Positions 53,251 through 60,608 of a DNA stretch of 64,000 nucleotides are shown piece after piece. The position numbers and the translations under genes were made by a program. A model generated the notes under the pieces. That model worked only from the letters and a program-made list of their open reading frames with translations, did no database searches and was not told the DNA's origin. Within the stretch, counting starts at the first letter, position 1, and the number at the start of each line of letters is the position of its first letter. This stretch comes from UBA8199 sp964507045. Its GTDB lineage: Bacteria > Verrucomicrobiota > Verrucomicrobiia > Limisphaerales > UBA8199. The stretch spans positions 1 through 64,000 of the forward strand of contig CAZDOO010000012.1 in assembly GCA_964507045.1 (NCBI GenBank), read 5' to 3'.

Positions 53251-53579
53251 AGCTGTTGTTCGATCAGAACCTCAGCTTCAAACTCTGCCAAGCCCTCGCC
53301 GACCTCTTCCCCGGCTCCAGCCAGGTCCGCTTGCTTGGCTTGGCGGAGGCCGACGACACCGTCGTTTGGCGGCACGCCCAAGCCAGCGCCTTTGTTTTGG
53401 TGACCCAAGACTCCGATTTCGCTGACATGGCCGCCCTCTACGGCCAGCCTCCGAAAGTCATTTGGCTCCGATGCGGGAACCAGCCGACCCAGGTTATTGA
53501 AAAACTCCTCCGCGACCACGCTCAGGCAATCGCCGCTTTCGAGCAGGACCCCGCCGCCGCCTGCCTGGAGATCCTGTGA
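53247..53579 (+). CDS. DUF5615 PIN-like toxin
   Basis: 110 residues. LLFDQNLSFKL at the start and VLVTQDSDFADMAALYG hold the acidic residues of a Mut7-C/PIN-like nuclease site, and VIWLRCGN follows. It is the expected partner of the DUF433 protein and probably cleaves RNA until neutralised. Both genes are intact, making this one of the few complete modules of the island. Confidence 0.88.
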   Translation: MKLLFDQNLSFKLCQALADLFPGSSQVRLLGLAEADDTVVWRHAQASAFVLVTQDSDFADMAALYGQPPKVIWLRCGNQPTQVIEKLLRDHAQAIAAFEQDPAAACLEIL

Positions 53580-54061
53580 CTCCACTCGGGCAACCGTCCT
53601 TTTTGCTCCCACATGGCTAAGAGCCTGAAAACGCCGCCGACGAGGACGCCACCGTCGCCCGTGTTGGCGTCCAACAATGAATCGCCAAACGCGCGTTCTA
53701 ATCACACACGCCACCTCTGGCGCTTAGCCACGCTTCAGAGCCAACGCCACCCCTGGGAGAGGGCCAAACCAGGCGGCGGTTCAACTCGGGAGCGTGCCGA
53801 GACCAGCATTCCCCTCAAGCAACCAGTTGCTTTTAGAGTGAAATCCCGCGCTCCCGCCCGCCCGAGTCACAGGTTCTCGCGGCCCCGTTCCGCCTCCCTG
53901 CTGCAAACGTGGTCACGCCTCTAGCCCTCGGGCCGGGCAGGCCCACCGCCCACGGCGCGACCCGGCACCTGGCATCCCAACAAGCCCGCACATCGCTCAG
54001 CTTGAACCTGACGCTGTGGCCCGCCTTGTAGTAGGGCAGTTACCCCCCCTCTCCTGGCTCA

Positions 54062-54152
54062 CCTCACCGTATCCTCACCGTTACCTCACCGTTGAACCTC
54101 TGCAAACTTTGCAGAGGTTCTACGGTGAGGATAGGGAGAGGATACGGTGAGG
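54062..54152. repeat. Symmetrical 11-bp unit array around a perfect palindrome (array C)
   Basis: CCTCACCGT occurs at 54062, 54073 and 54084 (exact 11-bp steps). The centre is GAACCTCTGCAAA-C-TTTGCAGAGGTTC (54094-54120), 13-base arms pairing perfectly. ACGGTGAGG, the inverse unit, follows at 54122 and 54144, 22 bases apart, with a degenerate unit between. The whole 91 bases can fold into one long hairpin. Confidence 0.85.
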
Positions 54153-54218
54153 CCACGGTGGCGCGCTGGTGCCAGCGTCAGGCCATCGGCGGAGCGCCGG
54201 CGGTGGACAAGCAGCGCC

Positions 54219-54242
54219 GGCGTCCTCGCCGGCGAGGACGCC
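54219..54242. repeat. Perfect 24-bp palindrome
   Basis: GGCGTCCTCGCC is followed immediately by its exact inverse GGCGAGGACGCC. With no loop bases it would extrude as a cruciform or act as a dyad binding site. It lies 67 bases beyond array C in an otherwise empty stretch. Confidence 0.8.
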
Positions 54243-54335
54243 CGCGCTACGCCCGTTCATGCATACGCGCTGCTTTCAGCCCGCCGCCCCGACTTTGGAC
54301 TTTAGACTTTGGACTGTTGCTGTATATTGACCGGG

Positions 54336-55487
54336 ATGATCGGGTGCTTTCGATCAAAGTCGGTTGCCTGGTTGTCAGGCGTCCTTGCTTGTGTGTGCGC
54401 GGGATGGCTGGCCCTGGGAGCCGAGCCCGAGCGCTGCGAAATCTGCGGCAAGGCGTTCGGCTCCGTCCTTTACACGGTCACCGACAAGGTGACGCATGCC
54501 AAGGTTTTCATTTGCTACGAGTGCGCCAGTTGCCCGGACGACTGCTACATTTGCGGGCTGCCGGTGCGGGCGCATTACACGAAGCTGGTGGACGGCCGTT
54601 TCCTGTGCGCGCGCGACGCCAAGACCGCCGTGCTCAACACGGCGAAGGCGGAGGAGATCTGCGAGGCCATGCGCAACACCCTGGACCGGATGTTCTCGCG
54701 CTTCCTGACCCTGCCCGCCACCAACGTCGCGGTCAGCCTGGTGGACCGCGTGAACCTGTATGACGAGCTGACGGTGATGGGCAACGATTTCGAGTGCCCG
54801 GACATCCTGGGCTATATTCGCAGCCGGACCAATGGGACCAGCCTCAGCCACGCGATCAGCCTGATGAGCGGTTTGCCGCTGGCGGAGTTCCAGGCCACCT
54901 GCGCGCACGAATACGCCCATGCCTGGGTGTTCGAGAACGTGCCCCCGGAACGGCGGAAGACCTTGAGCCGCGACGCCCACGAAGGCTTTTGCGAGCTGCT
55001 GTCTTATTTGCTGATGGATTCGCTGCACGCGGAAGAGCAGATCAGCAAGATGTTGCGCAACACCTACACGCGCGGCCAGATTGATCTCTTCATCGCCGCG
55101 GAGAAGCAATACGGGATCAACGATGTCCTGGATTGGATGCAATGGGGGGTGAACCCGCGGTTGAAGGCCGCCGACCTGGGCGATATCCGCAATGTGGACA
55201 TGCCCCGCCCGAAGGCCAGCGTGGCGACCAATGTCGTGGCCTATGGGCCGAGCCCGGTCACCGTGCCGAGCCGGTTGACGCTCAAAGGCATCTCGCGGGC
55301 GAAGCGCGAACCCCTGGCGCTGATCAATGATCGCACGTTGGCGGTGGGGGAATCCGGCCGAGTGCGGGTGGGGACCACGAACGTGTCGGTGCGCTGCCTG
55401 GCCATTAAGGAGCGCTCGGTGCGAATCCAACTGCTGGACACGGGCGTGGAGACCGAGCTGGAGCTGCGGGACGAGGCCGGCCGGTAG
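54336..55487 (+). CDS. LIM-like zinc domain plus DA1-like metallopeptidase
   Basis: About 383 residues with an N-terminal hydrophobic segment (VAWLSGVLACVCAGWLALG), so anchored or exported. Residues about 36-100 have CEICGKAF, CYECASCPDDCYICGLP and CARDAK, spaced as a LIM-type double zinc finger. The peptidase region has the zinc motif HEYAHAWVF and a following EGFCELLSYLL with the third ligand glutamate. This is the order seen in plant DA1 proteins, which are ubiquitin-activated peptidases. The C-terminal 110 residues are beta-rich and unmatched. Bacterial members are uncharacterised. ATG 54336 with a GG-rich lead is preferred to 54309. Confidence 0.78.
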   Translation: MIGCFRSKSVAWLSGVLACVCAGWLALGAEPERCEICGKAFGSVLYTVTDKVTHAKVFICYECASCPDDCYICGLPVRAHYTKLVDGRFLCARDAKTAVLNTAKAEEICEAMRNTLDRMFSRFLTLPATNVAVSLVDRVNLYDELTVMGNDFECPDILGYIRSRTNGTSLSHAISLMSGLPLAEFQATCAHEYAHAWVFENVPPERRKTLSRDAHEGFCELLSYLLMDSLHAEEQISKMLRNTYTRGQIDLFIAAEKQYGINDVLDWMQWGVNPRLKAADLGDIRNVDMPRPKASVATNVVAYGPSPVTVPSRLTLKGISRAKREPLALINDRTLAVGESGRVRVGTTNVSVRCLAIKERSVRIQLLDTGVETELELRDEAGR

Positions 55488-55509
55488 CGCCGGGGGCTCC
55501 TGGGATAGA

Positions 55510-55595
55510 AGGATAAAGGATTAAGGATAAAGGCTAAAACTGGGGAATGAATGGCGGCGTTTATCCTTTAGCCTTTCTCTTTCAGCCTTCTCCTT
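55510..55595. repeat. Period-7 inverted repeat cluster downstream of the four-helix-bundle gene
   Basis: Four direct 7-mers (AGGATAA, AGGATTA, AGGATAA, AGGCTAA at 55510-55537) and five inverse 7-mers (TTATCCT, TTAGCCT and degenerate kin at 55561-55595). The two halves can pair into a long stem. The inverse half overlaps the last codons of the minus-strand gene at 55582. Confidence 0.75.
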
Positions 55596-55944
55596 TGGCG
55601 CGTTTGGCGATGGTGGTGAGGATGGCGTTTAGCTGGCGCGTTTCGTCCAGGAGGTCGGCCATCTGCGCTGCCGAAACACAACTGCTGTCAATCAGGAGTT
55701 CGAGCCAATACTCGGTTTCTTCGATCTCTTTGAGGCAATCTCCAATCTTGGAGATGAATTCGGCTTTTGACCGGCCACGTGACGCCTCCCGGTAATTTGC
55801 GCCGACCGAGGTTCCGGAGCGAAGGACCTGCTTGCCCAGCACCTGCGCGACGGTGTCATTCTTCGGCAGCTTGCAATACATGCGGATGACACGCAGCGCA
55901 AACGCCTTCGTCCTCGGTTTCAAATCTTGAGGCCTGTCACTCAT
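55582..55944 (-). CDS. Four-helix-bundle protein (23S rRNA intervening-sequence protein family)
   Basis: 120 residues. FALRVIRMYCKLPK, VLGKQVLRSGTSVGANYREA, SRGRSKAEFISKIGDCLKE and ETEYWLELLID are the conserved blocks of the TIGR02436/S23 family, which form pentameric four-helix bundles. Members are found in rRNA intervening sequences and in many accessory loci; function is not known beyond possible nucleic-acid binding. 7-bp repeats flank both ends and the upstream repeat supplies AAGG just before the start codon. It may be a movable cassette. Confidence 0.9.
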   Translation of the reverse strand: MSDRPQDLKPRTKAFALRVIRMYCKLPKNDTVAQVLGKQVLRSGTSVGANYREASRGRSKAEFISKIGDCLKEIEETEYWLELLIDSSCVSAAQMADLLDETRQLNAILTTIAKRAKGEG

Positions 55945-55971
55945 TTAGCCTTTAGCCTTCAGCCTTCAGCA
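55944..55971. repeat. Period-7 repeat at the start of the four-helix-bundle gene
   Basis: TTTAGCC twice, then TTCAGCC and TTCAGCA in tandem. On the coding strand this reads GGCTAAA units that end at the ATG, so one unit gives an AAGG ribosome-binding sequence. It uses the same 7-mer family as the downstream repeat at 55510. Confidence 0.75.
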
Positions 55972-56017
55972 TTTGCGCGTACTACCCAATTCACTACCTA
56001 ATTGATTCGGTTATTAC

Positions 56018-56158
56018 CTAATTGGCGAGTTTTTGCCATTGCGCGTTCTGGCCGCGCCCGAGGCACTCGACTTTCTTCCCGCGCAGGTCTTTTAACACCC
56101 GGCGGATCATGTCGAGGCTGACGCCCGGGCAGACGTGCTGGAGGTCGCTGACGCTCAT
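56018..56158 (-). CDS. 46-residue winged-helix protein, Fic C-terminal-like
   Basis: A 46-residue frame: VSDLQHVCPGVSLDMIRRVL then CLGRGQNAQWQKLAN. It looks like the winged-helix tail that ends many Fic proteins (VCPGVSxDMIRRxL and LGRGxxAxW). ATG 56158 is chosen because it overlaps the NYN gene's stop by four bases (ATGA at 56155-56158). A longer upstream frame would run antisense into the NYN gene. It could be a DNA-binding partner of the nuclease or a leftover fic end. Confidence 0.6.
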   Translation of the reverse strand: MSVSDLQHVCPGVSLDMIRRVLKDLRGKKVECLGRGQNAQWQKLAN

Positions 56159-56766
56159 AGTTGGTAAACGACTCCACCTTGCGGCGTCAGCACGATCAGC
56201 TTCCTGGCGACCAGGGCTGACACGATCTGCTGAACTTCTTCGTCGGACAATTCTTTGCGACAGAAGGAACGGACCGTCGTTAATAATGACTGCTTTCGCT
56301 TGGGCCGGCTTGTCTTGTTCTTCTGGAAGCGTTCGACCACCCACTGGACCCGCTCGTCCAACGAGAGGCGGGTCATGGCGACCAGCGCCGGGATCCTGGC
56401 GAATTCATCATCCCGGCTGGCCAGGATGCTGTTCGCGCGCAAGTGCTTGATCAATGCGTCGTAATCTTTGTCCCGGGAAAGGATGTGGAAATAGCCTTTG
56501 GGATCGGCCCCCGCCTGCAGCCCGACATGATACGCCAGCACCAGGTCCAGAGCGTTGTTGGTCGCCCCCTCCGATTCGATCCACGCCACCTGATCATGGT
56601 ACCGGTGGATCTGCCTGGCCAGCAGGGAGGGGAGCGTCTTCCGTCGCTGACCAACCACCAGGAACACCTTCGCGGCCTTGTCGGCGATGAGATCGAGATC
56701 CACTTCTTGTACGTTCTCGTAATCAACAAAGATGTAGTTTGTCCGGATGGCTGCATCTGTGGTCAT
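56155..56766 (-). CDS. NYN/PIN-like domain nuclease
   Basis: 203 residues. NYIFVDYENVQEVDLDLIADK holds the first catalytic aspartates, WIESEGATNNALDLVLAYH the second and ILSRDKDYDALIKHL the third, as in NYN-type PIN-fold RNases. The C-terminal 45 residues (TVRSFCRKELSDEEVQQIVS) form a helical, possibly winged-helix end. It would cut RNA. The gene overlaps a 32-residue frame upstream and a 46-residue winged-helix frame downstream, both by ATGA, so the three are translated in series. Confidence 0.82.
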   Translation of the reverse strand: MTTDAAIRTNYIFVDYENVQEVDLDLIADKAAKVFLVVGQRRKTLPSLLARQIHRYHDQVAWIESEGATNNALDLVLAYHVGLQAGADPKGYFHILSRDKDYDALIKHLRANSILASRDDEFARIPALVAMTRLSLDERVQWVVERFQKNKTSRPKRKQSLLTTVRSFCRKELSDEEVQQIVSALVARKLIVLTPQGGVVYQL

Positions 56767-56861
56767 AATTCTCGTTTGAAAGTTTTGTCCAAGATGGCTG
56801 GGACGCGCGCTTCTTGTTCGGCAAATTGTATTTGTTTCAGCCTATCTGTGTCTCGCGCCAC
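56763..56861 (-). CDS. Candidate 32-residue leader/partner peptide of the NYN operon
   Basis: A GTG-started frame (ARDTDRLKQIQFAEQEARVP then AILDKTFKREL) ends in TGA overlapping the NYN start (ATGA at 56763-56766). The GTG at 56861 coincides with the transcription start predicted from the promoter at 56868-56895, as expected of a leaderless first gene. Amphipathic and charged. It could be an antitoxin-like peptide, a leader or a remnant. Confidence 0.4.
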   Translation of the reverse strand: MARDTDRLKQIQFAEQEARVPAILDKTFKREL

Positions 56862-56867
56862 CTGGCC

Positions 56868-56920
56868 ATCATATAGTCATTTCCACTGTTGACAATGCAT
56901 TACTGTCTTCCTGCATTGTC
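56868..56920 (-). promoter_or_regulatory. Promoter and operator of the NYN operon
   Basis: Reading the minus strand, TTGTCA (56895-56890) and TATGAT (56873-56868) are 16 bases apart. A perfect inverted repeat GACAATGCA/TGCATTGTC (arms 56891-56899 and 56912-56920, loop 12) overlaps the -35 box, so a repressor bound there would block transcription. The remaining 56921-57149 shows no gene. Confidence 0.6.
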
Positions 56921-57149
56921 TTCGGTTCGAGGGACAAAAGTCAGCCCTGTGCCGTGTGAGCGGTGCGCTGATTATAGCAGGCGCCGCACTCCGCTCTGCG
57001 CGTGTCATTCACGTCTACCACTTTTGGAAGACTGGGTGGCGGTGGGTTGATAGGGGTGTATTGGGGCACTTGGGCATAAGTCGAAGAATCAATCTATCGG
57101 TTTCATCCTTGACTGGGCTCGTGATCTTTGGTAGCTGATAACTAGGTTT

Positions 57150-59150
57150 ATGAAAGGCTCTTCCGTGCCGGGTTCGGTCTTGCCGCTGCTGATTCCACTA
57201 CTGCTGCTTTGCGGCAGCCTGCAGACTGAAGCGCGCGTTTACTTCATCTCCAACACAAACGACACAACTGGGGTTGCGAGCCTCCGCGGCGCCGTGATTG
57301 ACGCGAACCGTAATGGGGGACACAACCGTATTATCCTGGGCCAGGAACAACGTCACGGGGGACGCCATCGGCAACCGAGCCAGTGGACTTATGGTCTGAC
57401 AATTCCCGGCTCGAACGAGGATGCGGCGCTCACTGGCGACCTGGACATCACGCGGGGCAACCTGGAGATCGTTGGGACCGGCCCGGATGTCACCATTGAT
57501 GCGGCGGGTTTGGGGGATCGCGTATTCCACGTTCTGCCGGGCGCGCACGTGAGGCTCGAAGGCCTCACGCTAAGTCGGGGTCTTGGAACCCAGGCTGGCG
57601 GGGCGATCTACAATGCTGGCGAGCTTCAAATCGAGCGTTGCGTCATTACCAACAACTCCGGCGGCAGTTCTGGTTGGGGTGTAGATACAGGCGGGCCTGG
57701 CGGCGGCATTTACAACACGGGCAGGATGACGCTGCGCTATTCGGTCGTGACGGGCAATAGCTCCGGGTGGGGTAGTGGAGGCAACGGCGGTGGCATCTTC
57801 AACGCCGGGAAGCTTGGGATATACCATAGCCGTATTACCAATAATTCAGGGGGATTCGATGGCTGGGCCTTGGACGGTGGCGGTGGCATATATAATGCCG
57901 CCGAACTCACCCTGAGTCACTCTTTGGTTGCAGGGAATACCGCGCGGCAAAATTGGGCCGGATGCGCCGGCGGTGGCATTGTTAATACCGGGACGGCCAA
58001 GCTTGAGCAGAGTGTCGTCACGGCCAATTCGGCTGCTCCCGGCTTGGGCTATTTTGGGACGGGATTCGATGGAGGCAGCGGTGGCGGCATCTACAGCTCC
58101 GGCCTGATGACCGTAGAAGACTGTTTAGTAAGCAACAATTTCAGCGGCCAAGGAGGCGACGGGAACCTGCCTGGGGGGGTTATTACCTTGTCTGCGCCTG
58201 CCGGACCGGGCGGTAGCGGGGGCAGCGGAGCTGGCATCTTCAACGCCGGGCAGATGCTGCTCAAGAGGTCCACGGTTGCTGGTAATACCAGCGGTAACGG
58301 CGGAGCCGGCGGCAACGCCTATTACGGCACGGGCGGCAATGGAGGTGAGGGAGGTAGTGGCGGTGGGATCTTCAGCCTCGGAACCTTGAATATGGAAAGC
58401 TGCACAATTAGCAGCAATCGTTGTGGAAGTGGCGGGAATGGCGGCAGCGGAGGGGCCCTTAATGGCACTGGGGGAGCCGGCGGCTCGGGCGGCGGGGCTT
58501 ACAACGGAGGCGGGCTAGAGCTGACCTCATGCACCGTCGTGCTTAACGAGAGCGGTAACGGAGGTAACGGGGCAAGCGGCTCTATCAGCTACTCTGACCC
58601 TGTTCCTCCCCCTCCCGCTGGTGGACAGGGGGGGAATGGCGGCGGCATTATGAACGGCGCGACCAACGCACAAGTCGTAATGCGCAACACCTTGACTGCC
58701 TTCAATCTGGCTGGAGTCGGGGGAGCAGGCGGAACCAACACCTCTGACAACTGGCCACCAGTCATTACCGGGGTGGGGAGTTCGGGGTCTGAAGGCTCCG
58801 ACCCTGACCTTGCCGGACCGTTTATTTCAGAAGGCTACAATTTGATTGGCATCGCCAACGACGCTACTGCCCTGGCCAGTCTCCCTAATGCTGACCAAGT
58901 CGGCAGCATCGTCTTGCCAATCAATCCTCTCATCGGCCCCCTGCAAATGAATGGAGGCTTCACCCCGACGCACGCACTGCTACCCGCCAGTCCGGCCATT
59001 GACCAAGGCAACAGCTTCGGCATTCACTGGGATCAGCGTGGCGCGCATCGGCCCCACGACTGCCGGCCTCTCCCGAACGCGCCAGGTAGCGACGGGAGTG
59101 ACATCGGCGCGTTCGAGCTCGGCCCGCCGCAACTGCGGGAGAGACATTAG
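57150..59150 (+). CDS. Secreted parallel beta-helix protein with choice-of-anchor Q ending
   Basis: 666 residues with a signal peptide (LPLLIPLLLLCGSLQTEA). About ten glycine-rich coils repeat the pattern GGGIYNxGxLxLxxSxVxxNxA, forming a right-handed parallel beta-helix. The final segment THALLPASPAIDQGNSFGI then DQRGAHRP and DIGAFELGP is the choice-of-anchor Q ending found in large secreted proteins of these bacteria. It is probably surface-bound with adhesive or polysaccharide-binding function. Glycine-rich loops (GGNGGSGGALNGTGGAGG type) are encoded by many GGC/GGN repeats. Confidence 0.85.
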   Translation: MKGSSVPGSVLPLLIPLLLLCGSLQTEARVYFISNTNDTTGVASLRGAVIDANRNGGHNRIILGQEQRHGGRHRQPSQWTYGLTIPGSNEDAALTGDLDITRGNLEIVGTGPDVTIDAAGLGDRVFHVLPGAHVRLEGLTLSRGLGTQAGGAIYNAGELQIERCVITNNSGGSSGWGVDTGGPGGGIYNTGRMTLRYSVVTGNSSGWGSGGNGGGIFNAGKLGIYHSRITNNSGGFDGWALDGGGGIYNAAELTLSHSLVAGNTARQNWAGCAGGGIVNTGTAKLEQSVVTANSAAPGLGYFGTGFDGGSGGGIYSSGLMTVEDCLVSNNFSGQGGDGNLPGGVITLSAPAGPGGSGGSGAGIFNAGQMLLKRSTVAGNTSGNGGAGGNAYYGTGGNGGEGGSGGGIFSLGTLNMESCTISSNRCGSGGNGGSGGALNGTGGAGGSGGGAYNGGGLELTSCTVVLNESGNGGNGASGSISYSDPVPPPPAGGQGGNGGGIMNGATNAQVVMRNTLTAFNLAGVGGAGGTNTSDNWPPVITGVGSSGSEGSDPDLAGPFISEGYNLIGIANDATALASLPNADQVGSIVLPINPLIGPLQMNGGFTPTHALLPASPAIDQGNSFGIHWDQRGAHRPHDCRPLPNAPGSDGSDIGAFELGPPQLRERH

Positions 59151-59298
59151 CAAGGGGCTTAGCGTGACGCCGGTTTCGACGCGTCTTCGCGCCTTGGTTG
59201 TTCACTTCCCACTGCGGCACTTAGGTTAAATCGTGTGGTTTCCAGACCGGGGATGGGGGGAGGCTGGGAATGCCGGGAGCGGAGCTGGATGGGTTATG

Positions 59299-59856
59299 CT
59301 AAGGCTTGGCGCCGGGGGCTTCGGCCAGCAGTTTCTTCACTACCTGCTCCACATAATTGGGCTGCAGGCCGATGATGCGCACTATCCCCTTGCGGTCCAC
59401 GATTGCATAGGTGGGATAATAGTGCACCTGCCAGGCCTTTTCGGAGGCGAGCTGCGGGTCGCAGGCGGTCGGATAGGCCATGCCACGGGCACTGGCCGTC
59501 TGCGCCATTTTCTCCTGCCCCCGCTTCGAAGTGCACACGCCGACGATGACCAGGCCCTTGTCCTTGTATTTCTTCAGCAGCTCGTTGTTGTGGGGAATGG
59601 CCGCCATGCACGGGCCGCACCAGGTGGCATAGAAGTCCACCACGACCACCTTGCCTTTCATGTCTTCGGGTTTGACCTGGCCGTTGACCCAGCCGGCGAG
59701 GTCCAGCCTGGGCATCGGTTTGCCTTCCAGCGCCGCGTGCCTGGCCCGCGCCTGGCTGTCCCAGTCCCAGGTCCAACTGTCCGGGAATTCTCCGCCGCGA
59801 ACGCTCAGGACCGAGGCGAAGCTCAACGCGAACAACCAGACTTGTAGTCTGTTCAT
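59299..59856 (-). CDS. TlpA-like thiol-disulfide oxidoreductase
   Basis: 185 residues with a signal peptide (WLFALSFASVLSVRGGE). The redox motif WCGPC sits in VVVVDFYATWCGPCMAAIPH, with the cis-proline loop at YYPTYAIVD. This class reduces or transfers disulfides on the periplasmic side, often for cytochrome maturation. The multiheme cytochrome gene 0.75 kb away might be a client, by inference. ATG 59856 starts the signal peptide; the frame stays open to 59937. The adjoining GreA/GreB-like gene ends 77 bases away. Confidence 0.85.
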   Translation of the reverse strand: MNRLQVWLFALSFASVLSVRGGEFPDSWTWDWDSQARARHAALEGKPMPRLDLAGWVNGQVKPEDMKGKVVVVDFYATWCGPCMAAIPHNNELLKKYKDKGLVIVGVCTSKRGQEKMAQTASARGMAYPTACDPQLASEKAWQVHYYPTYAIVDRKGIVRIIGLQPNYVEQVVKKLLAEAPGAKP

Positions 59857-59933
59857 GAGCGATTCGATATCACGGCGGCACCCGCCAGTCAAGACGCGCC
59901 CGGCAGGCCCCACCCGCGGTGTCGGGCCGCGTT

Positions 59934-60431
59934 TCAAGGCCCTGGATAGCGCACCTTCAGGATCGTCAACTCCTCACCGCCTGCCGGTGATTGAAACCGC
60001 ACGCGATCCCCCGCGCTCCGGGACAGCAGCGTCCGCGCCAGGGGCGAGATCCAACTGATTCGCCCCGACGCGGGATCGGCCTCGTCCACGCCAACGATCT
60101 GGTATTGCGCTTCCTCGCCGTCTTCGTGGCGGAGGGTCACCGCGGCGCCGAACGCAACCTTCGTCGGGTCGGCGGGAGTCTCGGCCACCACCACCGACTG
60201 CAGCGTCGCCTGGAGCCTTCGGATCGCGGCATCCAGTCGCCGTTGATCGGCCTCCATGCCCTCCCCGGCGGACGCCCGTTTGGTTTCGAGAAGTGCCTGC
60301 AGCCGATGCCGCAGTTTGTCCGCGCCCTCCCGGGTGATGTAGTTGCGCGTCCCCGGCGGCAACTGGGGCCGAACGGACGGCATTTCCTCCGCCCCGCTTT
60401 CCTCCAACTCGCGCTTGAAGGCCCGGCTCAC
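59934..60431 (-). CDS. greB: GreA/GreB-family transcription elongation factor
   Basis: 165 residues. GTRNYITREGADKLRHRLQ begins the coiled coil, VVAETPADPTKVAFGAAVTL is the link to the FKBP-like domain and VGVDEADPASGRISWISPLARTLL its core. The N-terminal MSRAFKREL resembles GreB more than GreA. It rescues backtracked RNA polymerase by stimulating transcript cleavage; the acidic tip residues in the helical hairpin are near EGMEAD. Start is GTG at 60431. It diverges from the cytochrome gene with 177 bases between. Confidence 0.82.
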   Translation of the reverse strand: MSRAFKRELEESGAEEMPSVRPQLPPGTRNYITREGADKLRHRLQALLETKRASAGEGMEADQRRLDAAIRRLQATLQSVVVAETPADPTKVAFGAAVTLRHEDGEEAQYQIVGVDEADPASGRISWISPLARTLLSRSAGDRVRFQSPAGGEELTILKVRYPGP

Positions 60432-60608
60432 GCATCAACGTTAAGGCGCCGGCAAATCAGGAACAAGTAAATCAGTCGAGCCCGGCCACAGCTCGACATG
60501 GCCACGGGCAGCGCTGCCGGGTCTCCTGGCCGTTGACATGCCACCGAACAGGTATATGGTGAGAAACACCCATACCAGACTTATGGGTGACGCAAGCACA
60601 AGAATGCC

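Larger units (their letters stand above)
53580..54335. other. Gene-free stretch holding two palindromic elements
   Basis: No convincing coding region. 53580-54055 shows nothing clear on either strand. 54062-54152 is a symmetrical unit array and 54219-54242 a perfect palindrome, both listed separately. The last 100 bases probably hold the promoter for the DA1-like gene. Confidence 0.55.

Noticed and set aside
60533..60558. Promoter TTGACA...TATATG before the cytochrome gene
   Set aside because: The spacer is only about 14 bases, too short for a confident sigma-70 promoter.
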